This document shows, in pieces, positions 38,539 to 50,512 of a stretch of 64,000 bases of DNA. The stretch lies in NCBI GenBank assembly GCA_030272155.1, contig CP126191.1:5540501-5604500 (forward strand), read 5' to 3'. Origin of the DNA: Tetradesmus obliquus (taxonomy: Eukaryota; Chlorophyta; Chlorophyceae; Sphaeropleales; Scenedesmaceae). How positions within the stretch are numbered: the first letter of the stretch is position 1; every line of letters starts with the position of its first letter. The translations under genes and the position numbers were made by a program. A model generated the notes under the pieces. That model searched no databases, had not been told where the DNA came from, and saw only the letters and a list, made by a program, of their open reading frames with translations.

Positions 38539-38882
38539 GTTGCTGTCAGGGCTAAATTCAAAAAAGGATGCTGCACTGCCAGCAGTCTGAAACAGTTACC
38601 GTGTCAGGAATGCAAAAGATCACTTTTCTGCCAACGACGCTTGATACGCAGCAATGGGTGCGGTGACGGGACTAGGCACTTCAACGACGGGAAGGCGAAC
38701 AGACCAGGTCAGCAACCAGGGTTCTTGAAAATGGCGTACTGCACCTCGTGAGATGCCAGACGTCGCTGGAAGCCGTTTCATTTACGCAGATCGCAACGGC
38801 GCCATACGCACGAGGCTCTTGAGAGCGTGAACGGCACTGAACATCTAGTACACCCGTCGCTTTTCGCTTCAAACTCAGTGAA
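38539..38882. promoter_or_regulatory. Divergent promoter NAA40 / VTA1
   Basis: 344 bp between two start codons pointing outward. The sequence is less repetitive than its surroundings and contains no recognisable TATA box. Shared regulation is inference. Confidence 0.5.
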
Positions 38883-40049
38883 ATGGCTTCTGACCTTGAA
38901 GAACAAAAGAAAATGCTGTTGCCCATCCTGCAGGTGATGATCCCTCACAGCAGTGCAACCCCAACTGCCACCATGTTGTCGTTTGCTTAATCTAGCGACG
39001 TTTTATGGTGCAGAGGGCAGAGGAGATACAGTCTGTGGAGCCGCGCATGGCGTACTACTGCCGGCTGTATGCTATCAAGAGGGTGAGCAGCAGCGGGCAG
39101 CAGCAGCCTGCATTTACATGCATGCACCTTCCAGGTCCCCCGCCTGGTGCAGACGTGCTGAGTAGCGAGGGCGTGCGCGTCCGCACAAGCTAACTTCAAC
39201 GTAGTCATGTGCAGTGCTACAAGCCTTACACCTGGGTGTGGCTTGCTTACGCAAGCATAGGCCCAGCCACTGACTTGCATGTGCCTGCACGTGTTGTTGA
39301 ATAAAACTGCCAGGGCCTGGAGCTGCCCAAGCCTACCAAGGAGATATCAGGCCTCATCAAGGCCACGTTTCTGCAGTGTGAGAAGGACAAGCCAGCTGTC
39401 AAGCCGGATGAGGAGGCAGACAGGGCGTACTGCGAGAACTTTGCTCTCAACGTGTTCAGGCGCGCGGACAGGGTCGACCGCGCAGCGCGCGCCGACATGA
39501 ACACCTGCAAGGCGTACTACGCAGCAGCCATCTTCCTGCAGGTGTGCAGGGTGTGTTAGTGGTGATGCAGGGGGGCCTGCGGGCGCTGCATTAGCCTCCT
39601 GGAAACCAAGTTCTGACAGTTGAGGCGCATTGCTGCACTTGCAGTGTTAGCTTTTGATTGCTGCTGACTGGAGATACATACCTAGCTATTGTCAGCGCGT
39701 GCGAATCAGCCATAGTCAACTATCGTGCTACTCACTCGCACCTCAACAATGCTGCTGCGATGTGTGCTGTGGTGTGTGGCTTGCCAGGTGCTGGAGCAGT
39801 TCCTGAAGCCAGGCGAGGAGATGGAGTATGACGCGCCAGACCTGCTGGAGAAGACGCGCTACGCGCTGTGGCGCGCAGCAGAGATCCGCAAGGCGCTGCG
39901 CGAGGGGCGGCAGCCGGCGCCCCCGCCGGACGCAGGCACAGCCGTGCCGGGCGGCGCTGGTGCCGGCGGCGACATGTTCTCTGGCCCTGCGTACGAGCAG
40001 AGCACGCCTGGGGAGCAGCAGGGGCCGCCACCAGGTGGGTGCGGCAGCT

Positions 40050-40096
<47 letters not shown>

Positions 40097-42197
40097 TGGA
40101 ATGGCAGGCGGCAGGCATGCTGCAAGCAGTTGTCCAGGGAATGTTGAGTGCAGGACTTCTGGCGCATAACGCGCCAGCCAGCAGCAGCGCGCAAGTGAAC
40201 CTGCATGCTGTATTCCTCCTGCAGCAGCCTCTGCAACCCACTCCGCCTTAGCTGCCTGCACGGCGCTGCTCCCACCGCTGCATCCAACACATGTCGTTGT
40301 CCTGCTGCTGCCCTGCAGCAGACGCGCCTGGCTCCAACCTCGACAGCATCGCATCATCAACAGATGACTTTCTGGCACTGCCCAAGCCACCCAGCACAGT
40401 GCCGCCTGCGGGCTCCACAGGCCTGCTGGCGCCAGCAGCAGCAGCAGGGCCGCGCTTCAGGCCCGGCAGCCGCGTGTGGTGCTGCCCGCCAGGCAGTGAG
40501 GGCGGGCCGCCTGAGGAGGGCACTGTGGGCATGGTGCTGAGCCCTGCTGGAGGCCCTGGGGGCCAGGCTGTGTACAAGGTGCGCGCTGCTGCGCTGGCAA
40601 GCGCCTGCAAGCCTAGCCTTGCTGTGCTTTTGCGCATGTGGCAGCCTGTGCGATGTAGCACGTGTTGCTGTGGAGGCTGCAGTCCACAGCAGCAGTAGGT
40701 TGCTTGTGAAGCATGCTGCAGATGAAGTGCAAGGCGACACCATTGTGAGTGCTCGCAAGCAGGGTGTGCAAGCAGGTTGTGCTCGCAGCTGCTGAGTTGG
40801 ACGTGAGGGTGTGAGTGCAGTTTGTGCTGATGGCTTGCCGTGCTGTGCTGGCGCAGGTGGCGCTGCGTGACAGGCTGGCGGAGGTCAGCGACAGCCAGAT
40901 GGCGCCCGCCGTGGCTGCCGGGGCGCGCCTGCTGTACGTGGCAACATACGGGGACGCGCCTGTGGGCGGCAGCGTGCTCGCTGCCAAGGTGGACAGCTGG
41001 TGAGCGCCGGAGGCACGCCGTGTGCTGTTATCAGGGACTGAGTAGTCAAATGCATACAGCAGGGTAGCCAAACGTCCAAGGTAATGCAGTGGTGGGCCGG
41101 CTGGCTGCAGCTGTGGCAGCTGTTCATGCAGCACAGTATATGTGTTGATGGCCAGCTGTGCTCAAGGTTGCTGCTGTGCAGGCGGCATACCTACGCAATG
41201 ATACAGAGGCAGCCACACATAGCATCACTGTCTGAGGATAGCTGCAGCTGCTGTGCTTCTTAAGTGCAGTGCGCGCTGCCCCGTTTCCGTCCAACCACTT
41301 CTTGCGTGCTGCTGTGCCGTTTGTGCTGCTGCCAGGCCGTGCATGTACCTGCTGCAGCTGGACACTGGGCGCACGCTGGACACTGACGCGGCACACGTTA
41401 TGGCAGCAGAAGCAGCAGCAGGCGGCAGCCAGGGCCAGCCCTCAGGTGAGCGGCTTTCTGGCCATGCTTGGTTGATGCTGCCGGACGGAACGTGGCCATG
41501 CTGCAGTTCGTGTTAGCTGTACACATGTGGGACAATGCACATCTCGGCCGGATCGGTGACAACAGCAGCTGCTTGGATGATGGCCTGTCTGTCCTGTGTC
41601 TTGCATTGTGTTGTTTGCGTAAACATGCGGTGGGCATTATTGACAGCTTGTTCTTGCTGTGTCCTTGCAACCGCTGCTGCTGCATGCCTACTGCCAGCAG
41701 GCTACCCTACCGTAGGTGGCGGCCACCCGCTGCCAGCAGCACCACCCCTGGTGGACCCATACAGCCCTCCACCCCCAGCAGCAGCAGCACCACCAGCAGC
41801 ACCATACTCGCTGCCTGCCCGGCAGCAGCACCAGCAGCAAAGGCCTGCAGCACCAGCAGCACCGCCACCACCTGCAGCCAGCAGCAGCTCATACCCTAGT
41901 TACCCACAGCAGGGGCAGCCGCAGCGGCAGCAGCAACCGCAGCAACCGGGGTCACCCTACCGTGGTGGTGCCCAGCAGCCAGCAGCAGCACCTGCAGCAG
42001 CAGCAGCAGCAGCGCCAGCATTCCAGATGCCTGTACTGCCACCACCCGGCAGCTTCCAGCCGTCTGGCGCGGCGATTAGTGAGGCTCAGAAGTGGGCCAA
42101 GTTTGCAGTGTCATCGCTGGGGCACGATGACGTCACGGGTGCCGTGAAGTTCCTGTCTGACGCGCTGCGGCTGCTGACTCAGCCCTCAGGGAAGTAG
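38883..42197 (+). CDS. VTA1: VTA1/LIP5, ESCRT-III and VPS4 cofactor, with an extra linker module
   Basis: VTA1/LIP5 dimers stimulate the VPS4 ATPase that disassembles ESCRT-III on endosomes. Eight exons, starting 38883-38933 (MASDLEEQKKMLLPILQ). The N-terminal paired MIT region continues RAEEIQSVEPRMAYYCRLYA, then LELPKPTKEISGLI, NTCKAYYAAAIFLQVLEQF and LLEKTRYALWRAAEIRKAL. The C-terminal exon (41699-42197) is Pro/Gln/Ala-rich and ends with the VSL helices EAQKWAKFAVSSLGHDDV then AVKFLSDALRLLTQ, the VPS4-binding dimer domain. Between them lie exons 40321-40578, 40858-41000 and 41335-41443, coding two beta-rich modules (FRPGSRVWCCPPGSEG and ARLLYVATYGDAPVGG onward) not found in yeast or animal VTA1. 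The exon edge TG at 41000 joins G CCG TGC in phase. TGTAA at 42763-42767 is the nearest clear poly(A) signal. Confidence 0.9.
40046..40093. repeat. CAG trinucleotide run in VTA1 intron
   Basis: About 15 consecutive CAG/AGC units begin a few bases after the donor GTGGGT of the intron following the GPPPG-coding exon. Confidence 0.9.
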
Positions 42198-43603
42198 CGC
42201 CACTGCGTGGCCACGCAGCCATGGCTGCTTGGGTATGGCTGGTTTGCATGGGTGCAGCGGCATGAACTGGTGATACTGGAATAGATGGTATGGTAAACGC
42301 TATTGGTGGGTTGCATAGTGCATGCTGGGCACGCATGCGCTGCGACGCGCAAGGGTATTGTGCAGGGTGGTACTCGGGCCGTCAGCTGTACTACAGCTAG
42401 TAGCTGTGCTGTGGTTTATGGCTGCAGCCCACTACACTAGGAATGCCATAGCAATCACTTGCCAGAGCATACATGCTACATATGGAGTAGTCTGAGTCTG
42501 CATCTGTGCTTTTCAAGTAGTGGTTGTGACAGTTGTTGGCAAGGGCAGTACGGCTGCTGCACTATACTGCCAGCCCTAGAGCTCTGTGCAAGACCCGTGT
42601 TGTTTGATATGTATTGGTTGAGCCTTCTCACATGCGTGCATTACTCGATGTGAGGTATCAGCTCACAGCTTTGAGCATGCAGGCTCAAGCTGTGACACAC
42701 TATTGCACTGCACCATGATGCTTTGCACATGACTGTACCGTACGGGTGCTCAAGGTGGCCTATGTAATTAATGCATATGGTGTATGACATTCACCGGTGG
42801 GGATTCTGGATCACCATGTGACAGCCGCCATGAAAAGGCCAGACCCCGAATCACGAGTGGTTGTCTTGCTGATCACGCCACACAGTGATGAGTGTAGCGC
42901 ACACGGCTGCGCTTGCAGCAGCACACATGCTGCAGCAACAGTCGATCGCAGCTGTGGATGAAATGACCTGGATCTATAAAATGCATGAATGAAATGCGTC
43001 CATACCCATGCGTCAGAATTTGACACAGGCTTGCACTGCTTTAGCAATTGCTAGCTGCTGCAACTGTTGCAACAGCACTGCTTTCGCAACACCCCAATAG
43101 ATAGTATGTGCAACCAGGCTGCACAATTGCAGGGTCAATGACTTGCAAAAAACAAGCTGGACAGATCTGTAAGCAATCCCTAGGACATGTCAGGGGACAA
43201 ATGGCGTCCCTCACAACACAAATCAACGTGCCAACCCTGCTCATGGATGTGCTTGGCAGCCTGCACCTGCCATGCGGCAGCAGCGAGGCTCCTAATCATT
43301 GTGCATGCCATGCAGAAGAGCTGGCTCTACCGTCACATGTAACAAACACTTCGCATGATGCTATGGTGCCGGGCAGCCATGCCTACATGAGCAGCCCACC
43401 GCTCGGAGTGCCAGGAGACTTTGGCGGGGGTCTTCTGGCTCAGCATTGCTTGAAGGTGCGCAGCTGTGCATGACCAGCATGCTTCGCATCCTGGCTTTGT
43501 CTAGAATTCGTCATTTTACAAACATGCCATGTCCTGCTCAACATCAATCAGCTTTCAGAAAGCCACAACTCCACATCCAACAACCACTGCTCACCCCTCA
43601 TCA
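42198..43603. other. Convergent intergenic region, poly(A) signals only
   Basis: It lies between the VTA1 stop and the beta-helix gene stop. TGTAA at 42763-42767 (plus) and at 43520-43516 (minus, 84 bp past the beta-helix stop) are plausible poly(A) signals. A 121-codon open frame at 43108-43473 shows no domain or exon context and is not called. Confidence 0.6.
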
Positions 43604-46600
43604 TCAGCAAATGCTCAACGGGGCACATACACCTGCCCCCAGGTTGCGCGCCGCGCGCGTGTTGGTGAAGCTGGTGTACAGGTTTGCCGGGAAGGGCCGC
43701 GCCAGCAGCTCAACGTGCCAGCCCAGCCCTGGCGGGTCCCTAGGGTCGTCGCTGGGCAGGCCAATGAATGTCAGATTGGCGCCAAAGTCATCGTCGGAGG
43801 GCAGCAGGAAGCGCATGTCGGACTGCAGGTTGTGGAAGGTCGAGAACACGCCCGCGTGCGGGCCCCAGTTGGCGTCTCCGCTGGCGTAGAACACGCGCGA
43901 GCCCAGGCCCACGTCGATGTTGGTGAACAGGTTCTGCGCACAGAGGGAATCAGCGGTGGCAGCAGCAACACTCAGACTGCTTTTAGCTGAGCGCGCTGGC
44001 GGACGCAACTTGCACATGGCTGGGAAGTAAGTGAAGGACTAGCTGGTCTTGCATGTACAAAGCTCGGCTGCTTGAGTTCAAAGTAGCTGAAGGACTAGCT
44101 GGTCTTGCATGCTGCGCCTGGTCCTGCAGATAACCACAGCAAGTCTGGCTCCAGCACAGCCATGCACCAGCAGCAGCAGCAGCTGCAGTTGGGAGCGCGC
44201 CCCACCTGGTAGGGTGCCATGCGGTGGTGGTCCAGGTTGATGTCAAAGCCGGCCCCGTTCATGATGACAGTGCCATGCTCGGTGCCCGTCACGCTGATGT
44301 CATGCACAAACCTGTCCGTGATGTTGAAGCTGCAGCACAGCACGGCATGCACACACAAGGTTGTGAGCCAACAACAATTTGAAAAGAAAGAGGTTTCAGT
44401 GGCAGGCATTTAGAGTGAATGGCTGCGCTGTCTGTGCATTGATACCGCTGTTATTCGATCACGCCTGCCGCTATGCGTTTGCTGTCCATCATGCCGTCAA
44501 GCAGCAACCGCTACCACTGCCGCTGCTACCACTGCTGCTGCTACCGCTGCTGCTGCTGCCGCCGCGCCTCACTTGGTGACCATGGAGTCGCTGCCGTGCT
44601 CCATCCACAGCCCCCTGTGCCCGTTGTACCAGGCGCGCGGCTTGCTATTGGTGAGGGTGAGGCCGCTGATGGTGGTGAACACGCTGCCCCAGGTGTACAC
44701 GCCCATGTCGCTGTTGCGCACCGTCACGCCGCGCACCCAGCCGTTTACCACCTGGTTGAGGTGCAGCCCGTTGAAGCCGCGCTCCTGCGGGGGCAGGGGG
44801 AGTCACGGCACAGCAGTATATGTGTATGCTGGATGTGTGCTGGATGTGCACTTGACGTGTGCTGGATGTGTGCTGGATGCGTGCTGAATGGGGACAACCT
44901 CCTTCCAGGGCACATTGCTGCTGCTTGACTCAAGGGCACCGCTGCAATGCAGCGCTGCCAGCATGTTGAGACGAACTTGCGTCATAGAAAAGCAGCAGCC
45001 AAGCGGCCTCACCAGGAAGTGCCCCGGGTAGGGGCTCCAGGGGAAGTCCAGCGTGAAGTACTCAAAGCCGGTGGCATCATTCAGCATGGGCATGAACTTG
45101 TGGATCTCCGGTGCCCAGCGAGTGTCCACCTGCAGGGCAGCAACACTAGCCCGCAAATTTACGCGGTGGCACACCACAATTAGGGCAGGGCAACACGTAC
45201 ACAAGTGCTACAGCAGACATGGCCCATAGCGCTTTGCAGTTTGGCCTGCGACTGGTCAAGGTACTGGTCCGTGACGACGGTCACAGCAGATGTGCAACTA
45301 GTCGGGTGTTCCAGTGCAACTAGATGGGTCATGCCCAAGGGTGATCATGACCCACCTTGAAGGGCAGCGGGCGCTCCAGCCATATCCAGTCTGCGCCCTT
45401 GGCCACCACGCGGCTCAGGAACCTGCAGCAGCGCAGCATGCAGCCGTCACATCAACCGCACGCCCTCCCGATTGCCACAGCTGCTGCACACGGTGTTGTA
45501 AACACCAGATGGGATATAACAGGACAGGCAGCCCTTGCTTGTCTGGTGCAACAAGATCTCGCTGAGCCGAACTTGTTTGCTGTGGTGTGCGCTGTTTGCT
45601 GAACATTGCTGGGCAGCATGTTACGCTTGAGCAGTGTTGCTTTCAATCCAGCAGCTGGGTTGCCGCACCTGCATGGATCTGCGTATCCCTTCTGCGCCTC
45701 CACCACCGGGAAGGCGCCCCCGTTGAGCTCCCACATGAGTGAGCCGTCCCCGGGGTCCTTCTGCAGCACCCTGTACCACTGGCCCACGCTGATGGCGCTG
45801 CTGTTGGCCACGCGCAGCACACGGTCGCCGCGGCTGGCGTTCTGTGACACAGATAGCAGCAGAGGTTGGCAGCAGGTGCAGCGTCAGATGGTGGTTTGTC
45901 CTGCTTGCCAGCTGGACACATGCTATATTCCATGCCGTTGATGGTGTGCCCTATGCGCAGGGTGCCATACACGCAAGCTCAAGTGGATGGCGTCATTGCT
46001 ACCTGTTAGGCCCGCCACCGGCCTCAACCGCTCAACCTCAGCTCCGCAGCAAACACTCACCGCCGTGACCCAGGTGAGCTTGGTGAAGTCCCTGCCCGTG
46101 GGGTCCCAGCCGCCGATGTTGATGAAGCCAGTGCCGTGGCTGTACTGGCTGGTGCCCACCCAGGAGCCCTCCACATACGTGTTGCCATACAGGTCAGTGA
46201 GGCTCTTCGGGAAGCGCAGGATTGTTTTGTCCTGGCCGTCACCTCGAATCACAATCTGCTTGCGGATGTTGATGACAGCGGTCAAGATGTATGTGCCGGC
46301 CGGCAGGTAGATGACGCCGCTGCTGATGGAGTCAATGGCCTTCAGCAGCGCCTGGGTGTCGTCGGTCACGCCGTCGCCCTTGGCGCCAAACTGGGTTTTG
46401 AGGTTGACGCGTACTGGCAGCAGCGGGGGGTTCCTGTCGCCGTTGGCATAGCCTGCCCAGCCCCAGTCATACGCCAGCCTGCCTTGCGGGCTCCACAGCT
46501 CACCCTACACATATGCAACAGCCCGCAGCACATATGACAAATGTCAGCAGAATTAACAAGACACATGTGCATCAGCAACCATGCAACAACCAGCAGCACG

Positions 46601-49600
46601 TAAGACACTCAGCGGCCGGGTCAACCTCATGCGTGTGCGTCAGCAACTGTATGCTGGCGCAAGCTTGTCAACGCACACAAAATCACAACCTAGACATCTG
46701 TCGCCCTGTGTTTCCACGAGGATCACATAGCTGCCTGCTGGTTCGAGTGCCCCACAACACAGCCCGGCTGCCTAGCTGCGCCTGCTGCTCAACCAGCCCA
46801 GGCAGCACTTGGCAGTACAGTTCAGGGCTACTCACATTGCAGCCCCACAGCACGGAGGGGTCGCCAGCATTGGCTGGGCACAGCGGGCAGCCCGTAGTGG
46901 CACTCCTGCAGCACTTGGTGCCATCAGGCAGGCAGCCGTAGCCTGGCCCAGTGAAGCGGGTGGGCACTGGCGTGGGCAGCGGCCTGCCTCTGGCTCGCGC
47001 CATGGCACCATACAGGTCCCATGGGAACGCGTCTGGGCGGGACTCCACGTACCAGCCGACATTGGAGGCGTTGACGGGCTGCAAATGCAGTCACATGACA
47101 AACACAGCAGATCAGTAGTAGATTGGTGAGTCACTGGCGGCTTTGGGTGTTGTCAAACAGCATGCCACACACGTGAAGCCACATGTACCTGAACTATACA
47201 GCAGCTAGTAGGGTGCTTGCAAGGCAAGTGCGAGTGGTGCAGGCACTCTGCAGCTGACCGCAAAGTGCTAAAGCACCACAATGCATGTGCATAGCAGCTT
47301 AGGTCCGCGGCAAACGCACCGCAGCTGCTCCCTCCGCATTTACAAACAGCACGCGGGGCGCCCACGTGGCAGGCGGCAGCGCCAGCTTGTCATTTGCGGT
47401 GCGGATGTTCCAGAAGGTGTTGAAGCCCGCTGCATCCTGGCCGCGCGTGACCCAGCCGAAGGGCTTGCTGCCCAGGCCCAGGTGGATGTTGGTGAACAGG
47501 TTGCCGTATGCAGCGCCGTACATGAGCTCCAAGGTGGGGTCTGTGCCCTTGCCGTTTGCATACACGTTGCCCACTGCAAAGTAGGAGGTGGAGATCTCGT
47601 ACAGCATGCTGGTCTCAAAGTAGAACCAGTTGACCAGGTTGTCAAAGGTGCCCTGCAGCCGGGCGGCAAGCAATGCAGCACAATCAAGCAGGCCACAGCC
47701 ATCTACAAACTTTACTCCGTCAGACGAGCAAAGTTGGTGCGAGCTGTCATGCTCTCCTTCATGCTCTCGCTGCCACTGCAGTTGTACCCACCTTGTTCCA
47801 GATGCCGCGCCCGCCGGTGTAAGGCATGGTGGCGTCTGTGGGCCTGTTGCTCCTGAAGGTCACGTTCTCCACTGTGTTGAAGCTGCCGCTGTCAAAGGCC
47901 ACGCCAAACTCGGCGTTCTCAAACACCACGTTGCGCACCCAGCTGTGTGCGGTGCCGTAGAAGTACAGCCCGTTGTAGCCCAGCTCCTTGCCCTCACCCG
48001 CAAACTTGGCGCCAGCAGGGAACCTGGCAAGGACACAGGCAGGCAATTGAAACCGTGTTTCGGTGGCTACGCACATGCTGCAACCACCGGCCGCCTCTGC
48101 ACTGCAACCCGCACTTGAATCGTGGGTTACACACAGGTGGCATACCTGAGGTGTGCACGTGTTGAGCAGCTGTTTTGGGGCCTTTCCCACGGGCCCTTGA
48201 CAGAGGCACCCCTGCGTGGCAAACCAGTTCAGCCATGGCCATGTTCAGCCGGACTCACCGAATGGTCATGTCTGCCACGCCCGTGAAGTTGCGCTTCACG
48301 CCGTACTGCTCGTTGTTCCAGTCGTGCACCTCAGGCTGCCACGCCGTGTCCACCTCAAACGGCAGCGAGCGCTCCAGCTCAATCCTGTTGGGGTTCCTCA
48401 GGATGGACTTGATGCGGCTGGTCCACCTGCCAGGATGTTCAGATGCAGAAATTGCATGATGATTGCAAATGCAGGCAGCAAAGGTGTCTGGGCATTCTTT
48501 GCAGCGGCTTGCATGTTAGCATGCGTCTACTGGAGTTGGTGTGAGGCGTGCCGGCCCTGTGCTGCTTGGTTTGGGCATCCCTAGCACTGCCTCACCTGAT
48601 GACATCCTGCCTGTTGTTGTAGGGCTCAAAGGGCGGGAACATGCCCTCGTTGAGGCTGCGCAGCAGCGCGTTGTTAGGGTTGTCCATCACCACACGCACC
48701 ACCTGCGGCACCACATATCAGCAGGCTGTTACACAAGCACATGCTAGCATCACGCAACTGCACGCGCATGCCTTGGCTTGTAGTAAGCAGCACTTCAGCT
48801 GCAAGTGACAGCATGCTTCACACACAAGCTGCACTGCTGCTCTTAGCCCCTACCTGCCCAGGCTGCATGTTGTCCAGCTTGTCAACTGCCAGCACTGTGG
48901 CGCGCCGCCCAGCCCTTGCAGTGACCTTGGCCAGCAGCGTGTTGGCACTGGGGAAGTCTGCCCCATTGAAATTGATGAAGCCAGGCCCAAACGCGTACTG
49001 GCTGACGCCGCCGGTGTAGGTGTTACCGTAGATTTCGGTGAGGGACTTGGGGAAGAACAGCACCGTTTGCCCGGCGCCCTCCCCTTGCAGGAACACGCGC
49101 TTGTCGATGTCCAGCCGCTGCAGGCAGCAGACCCACAACAGTGTGGTGGGTGCATGTTTAGGCGAGTGGCTGGCAATGTCTCACGGCGGCAGCTGCAGCA
49201 ACTACCTAATGCGACGCACAGTGGCGAGCATGATGCAACAAGCAGCATAGCTGTTGCTGGCATGTTGTAGCAGATTGCCAAGTTGCTGCTGCTATAGGAT
49301 GCACGCGATGCCACTGCTGCTGCCCCACGGCTGCGTTACAGCTGCAAGCTGCATCGTAACAGGACCTGCAACAAGTCTGCTGTTGTAGAATGTTACGTGG
49401 ATGCCACCAATCACCAGCTGTGGCTGCTGCATGCTGCTAGATTTTCTACAAGCTGCTTGCTGCATGAAAGCAGCGCGCAACTGCTGCTGCCATCTCACCC
49501 TCGTGATAACATATGTGCCCCTGGGCACCAGCAGCGTGCTCTGCGGCGGCATGGCGCTGATCGCCGCCTCAAACGCTGCTGTGTCGTCTGCAACGCCGTT

Positions 49601-50512
49601 GCCCACTGCGCCAAACACCATTTTTATGTTGGCCATTGGCGGCAGGCGCGGCAGCCTGTAGTCACCATACATGTAGCCGGCATATGACCAGTCCATCAGC
49701 CAGGAGCGGTTCCACAGCTCCCCGGCACAGCCAAACAGTGCCGAGGGAGCTGCAACAGCACAGCAATAAAGGGCAGGGGGTCAGCTCCAAGCACTGCGCA
49801 GGGCACGGGTCTTGCCGTTTGATTCAGCCAGCTGCGGTTGTTAAGCAGCACCGTGTCCTGGTATCAGGCTGCACACTGAGTGCGGTGACAGCAGTAGCAA
49901 GCAGCCAGCTGCTATAGGGGTGTTAACCTGGCAGCTGGGCATGTTCGCTTGCATTGCCGCATGCTGCTTTGCGCACTCAAACTACATTGCATGCTTCACT
50001 CAACTTTGCAGTGCTGCTGCTGCTGCCCTTGCTACTCTGCAAAAGATCGAACAGGAGGCTTGCATTCTGCTGCAAGCTGTCGCCCTCGCCAACAGCTGCG
50101 TACAGCATGGCATGCTGCAGCCGCTCACTTGGGGCTCCCGCAGGGCATAGTGGACAGTTGGCCCATGCACCTGCTGTTCTGCAGCACCTCTCGCCCGTAT
50201 TGGCCAGGCAGCCATATGCAGCTGTCATGCAACCAAAAGCAGCGGCAACAGCAGCAGCAACAGGCAGAGCAGACGACTGAGGCTCAGTGCTTTGATGCGG
50301 CAGTTATGGCGTTGGGCCCATGCAACCTGAATGCACGTGCAGCTGCACCCTAGTCAAGCGGTTGAACTGCCACTTGGGAAATACTTTGATGGCAAGCAAT
50401 TGATACTGCCTGTGCCGCCCTCACGTGGTGCCTGTGCGCGCACTGATGGGGCTGCTGTGAGCACTGCTAGCGCTGCTGCCACCAGCACCAGGTGCATACA
50501 ACAGCGCTGCAT
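43604..50512 (-). CDS. Secreted protein with two tandem pectate-lyase-like beta-helix units
   Basis: About 16 exons. The start exon (50512 to about 50431) codes a signal peptide, MQRCCMHLVLVAAALAVLTA, cleaved after SVRA. Unit 1 follows: a Cys-rich head YGCLANTGERCC then CPLCP (50221-50128), the Pectate_lyase_3 signature FGAVGNGVADDTAAFEAAI (near 49600), beta-helix exons down to 47321, and a tail GWYVESRPDAFPWDLYGAMA (47084). The same exon then starts unit 2 with YGCLPDGTKCCRS and CPLCP. Unit 2 repeats the plan: FGAKGDGVTDDTQALLKAI (near 46390), FPKSLTDLYGNTYVEG, FNGLHLNQVVNGWVRGV, and the tail GWHVELLARPFPANLY, ending at 43604. Unit 1 and unit 2 share FPKSLTxxYGNTY, GFIN and NLFTNI motifs. 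The exon bridging the units and the phase-0 join at 47321/47084 argue for one gene, not two. Right-handed beta-helix folds of this class bind or cleave polysaccharides; substrate and catalysis are not known. Cell-wall or extracellular matrix location is inferred. Confidence 0.82.
44033..44111. repeat. Short direct repeat in beta-helix gene intron
   Basis: A 23-bp block starting GAAGGACTAGCTGG occurs at 44033-44055 and again, identical, at 44089-44111. It lies in the intron between the last two exons. Confidence 0.8.
44826..44890. repeat. Minisatellite of TGCTGGATGTG units
   Basis: Five or six imperfect copies of an 11-bp unit (TGCTGGATGTG) lie in an intron of the beta-helix gene. The variants CACTTGACGTG and TGCTGAATGGG show decay. 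Confidence 0.8.

Noticed and set aside
43108-43473. 121-codon plus-strand open frame between VTA1 and the beta-helix gene
   Set aside because: No recognisable motif, no exon partners, and it sits where two convergent 3' UTRs are expected.
43604-50512. Two separate beta-helix genes in tandem
   Set aside because: A single exon carries the end of unit 1 and the Cys head of unit 2, the intron before it keeps phase, and only unit 1 has a signal peptide exon.
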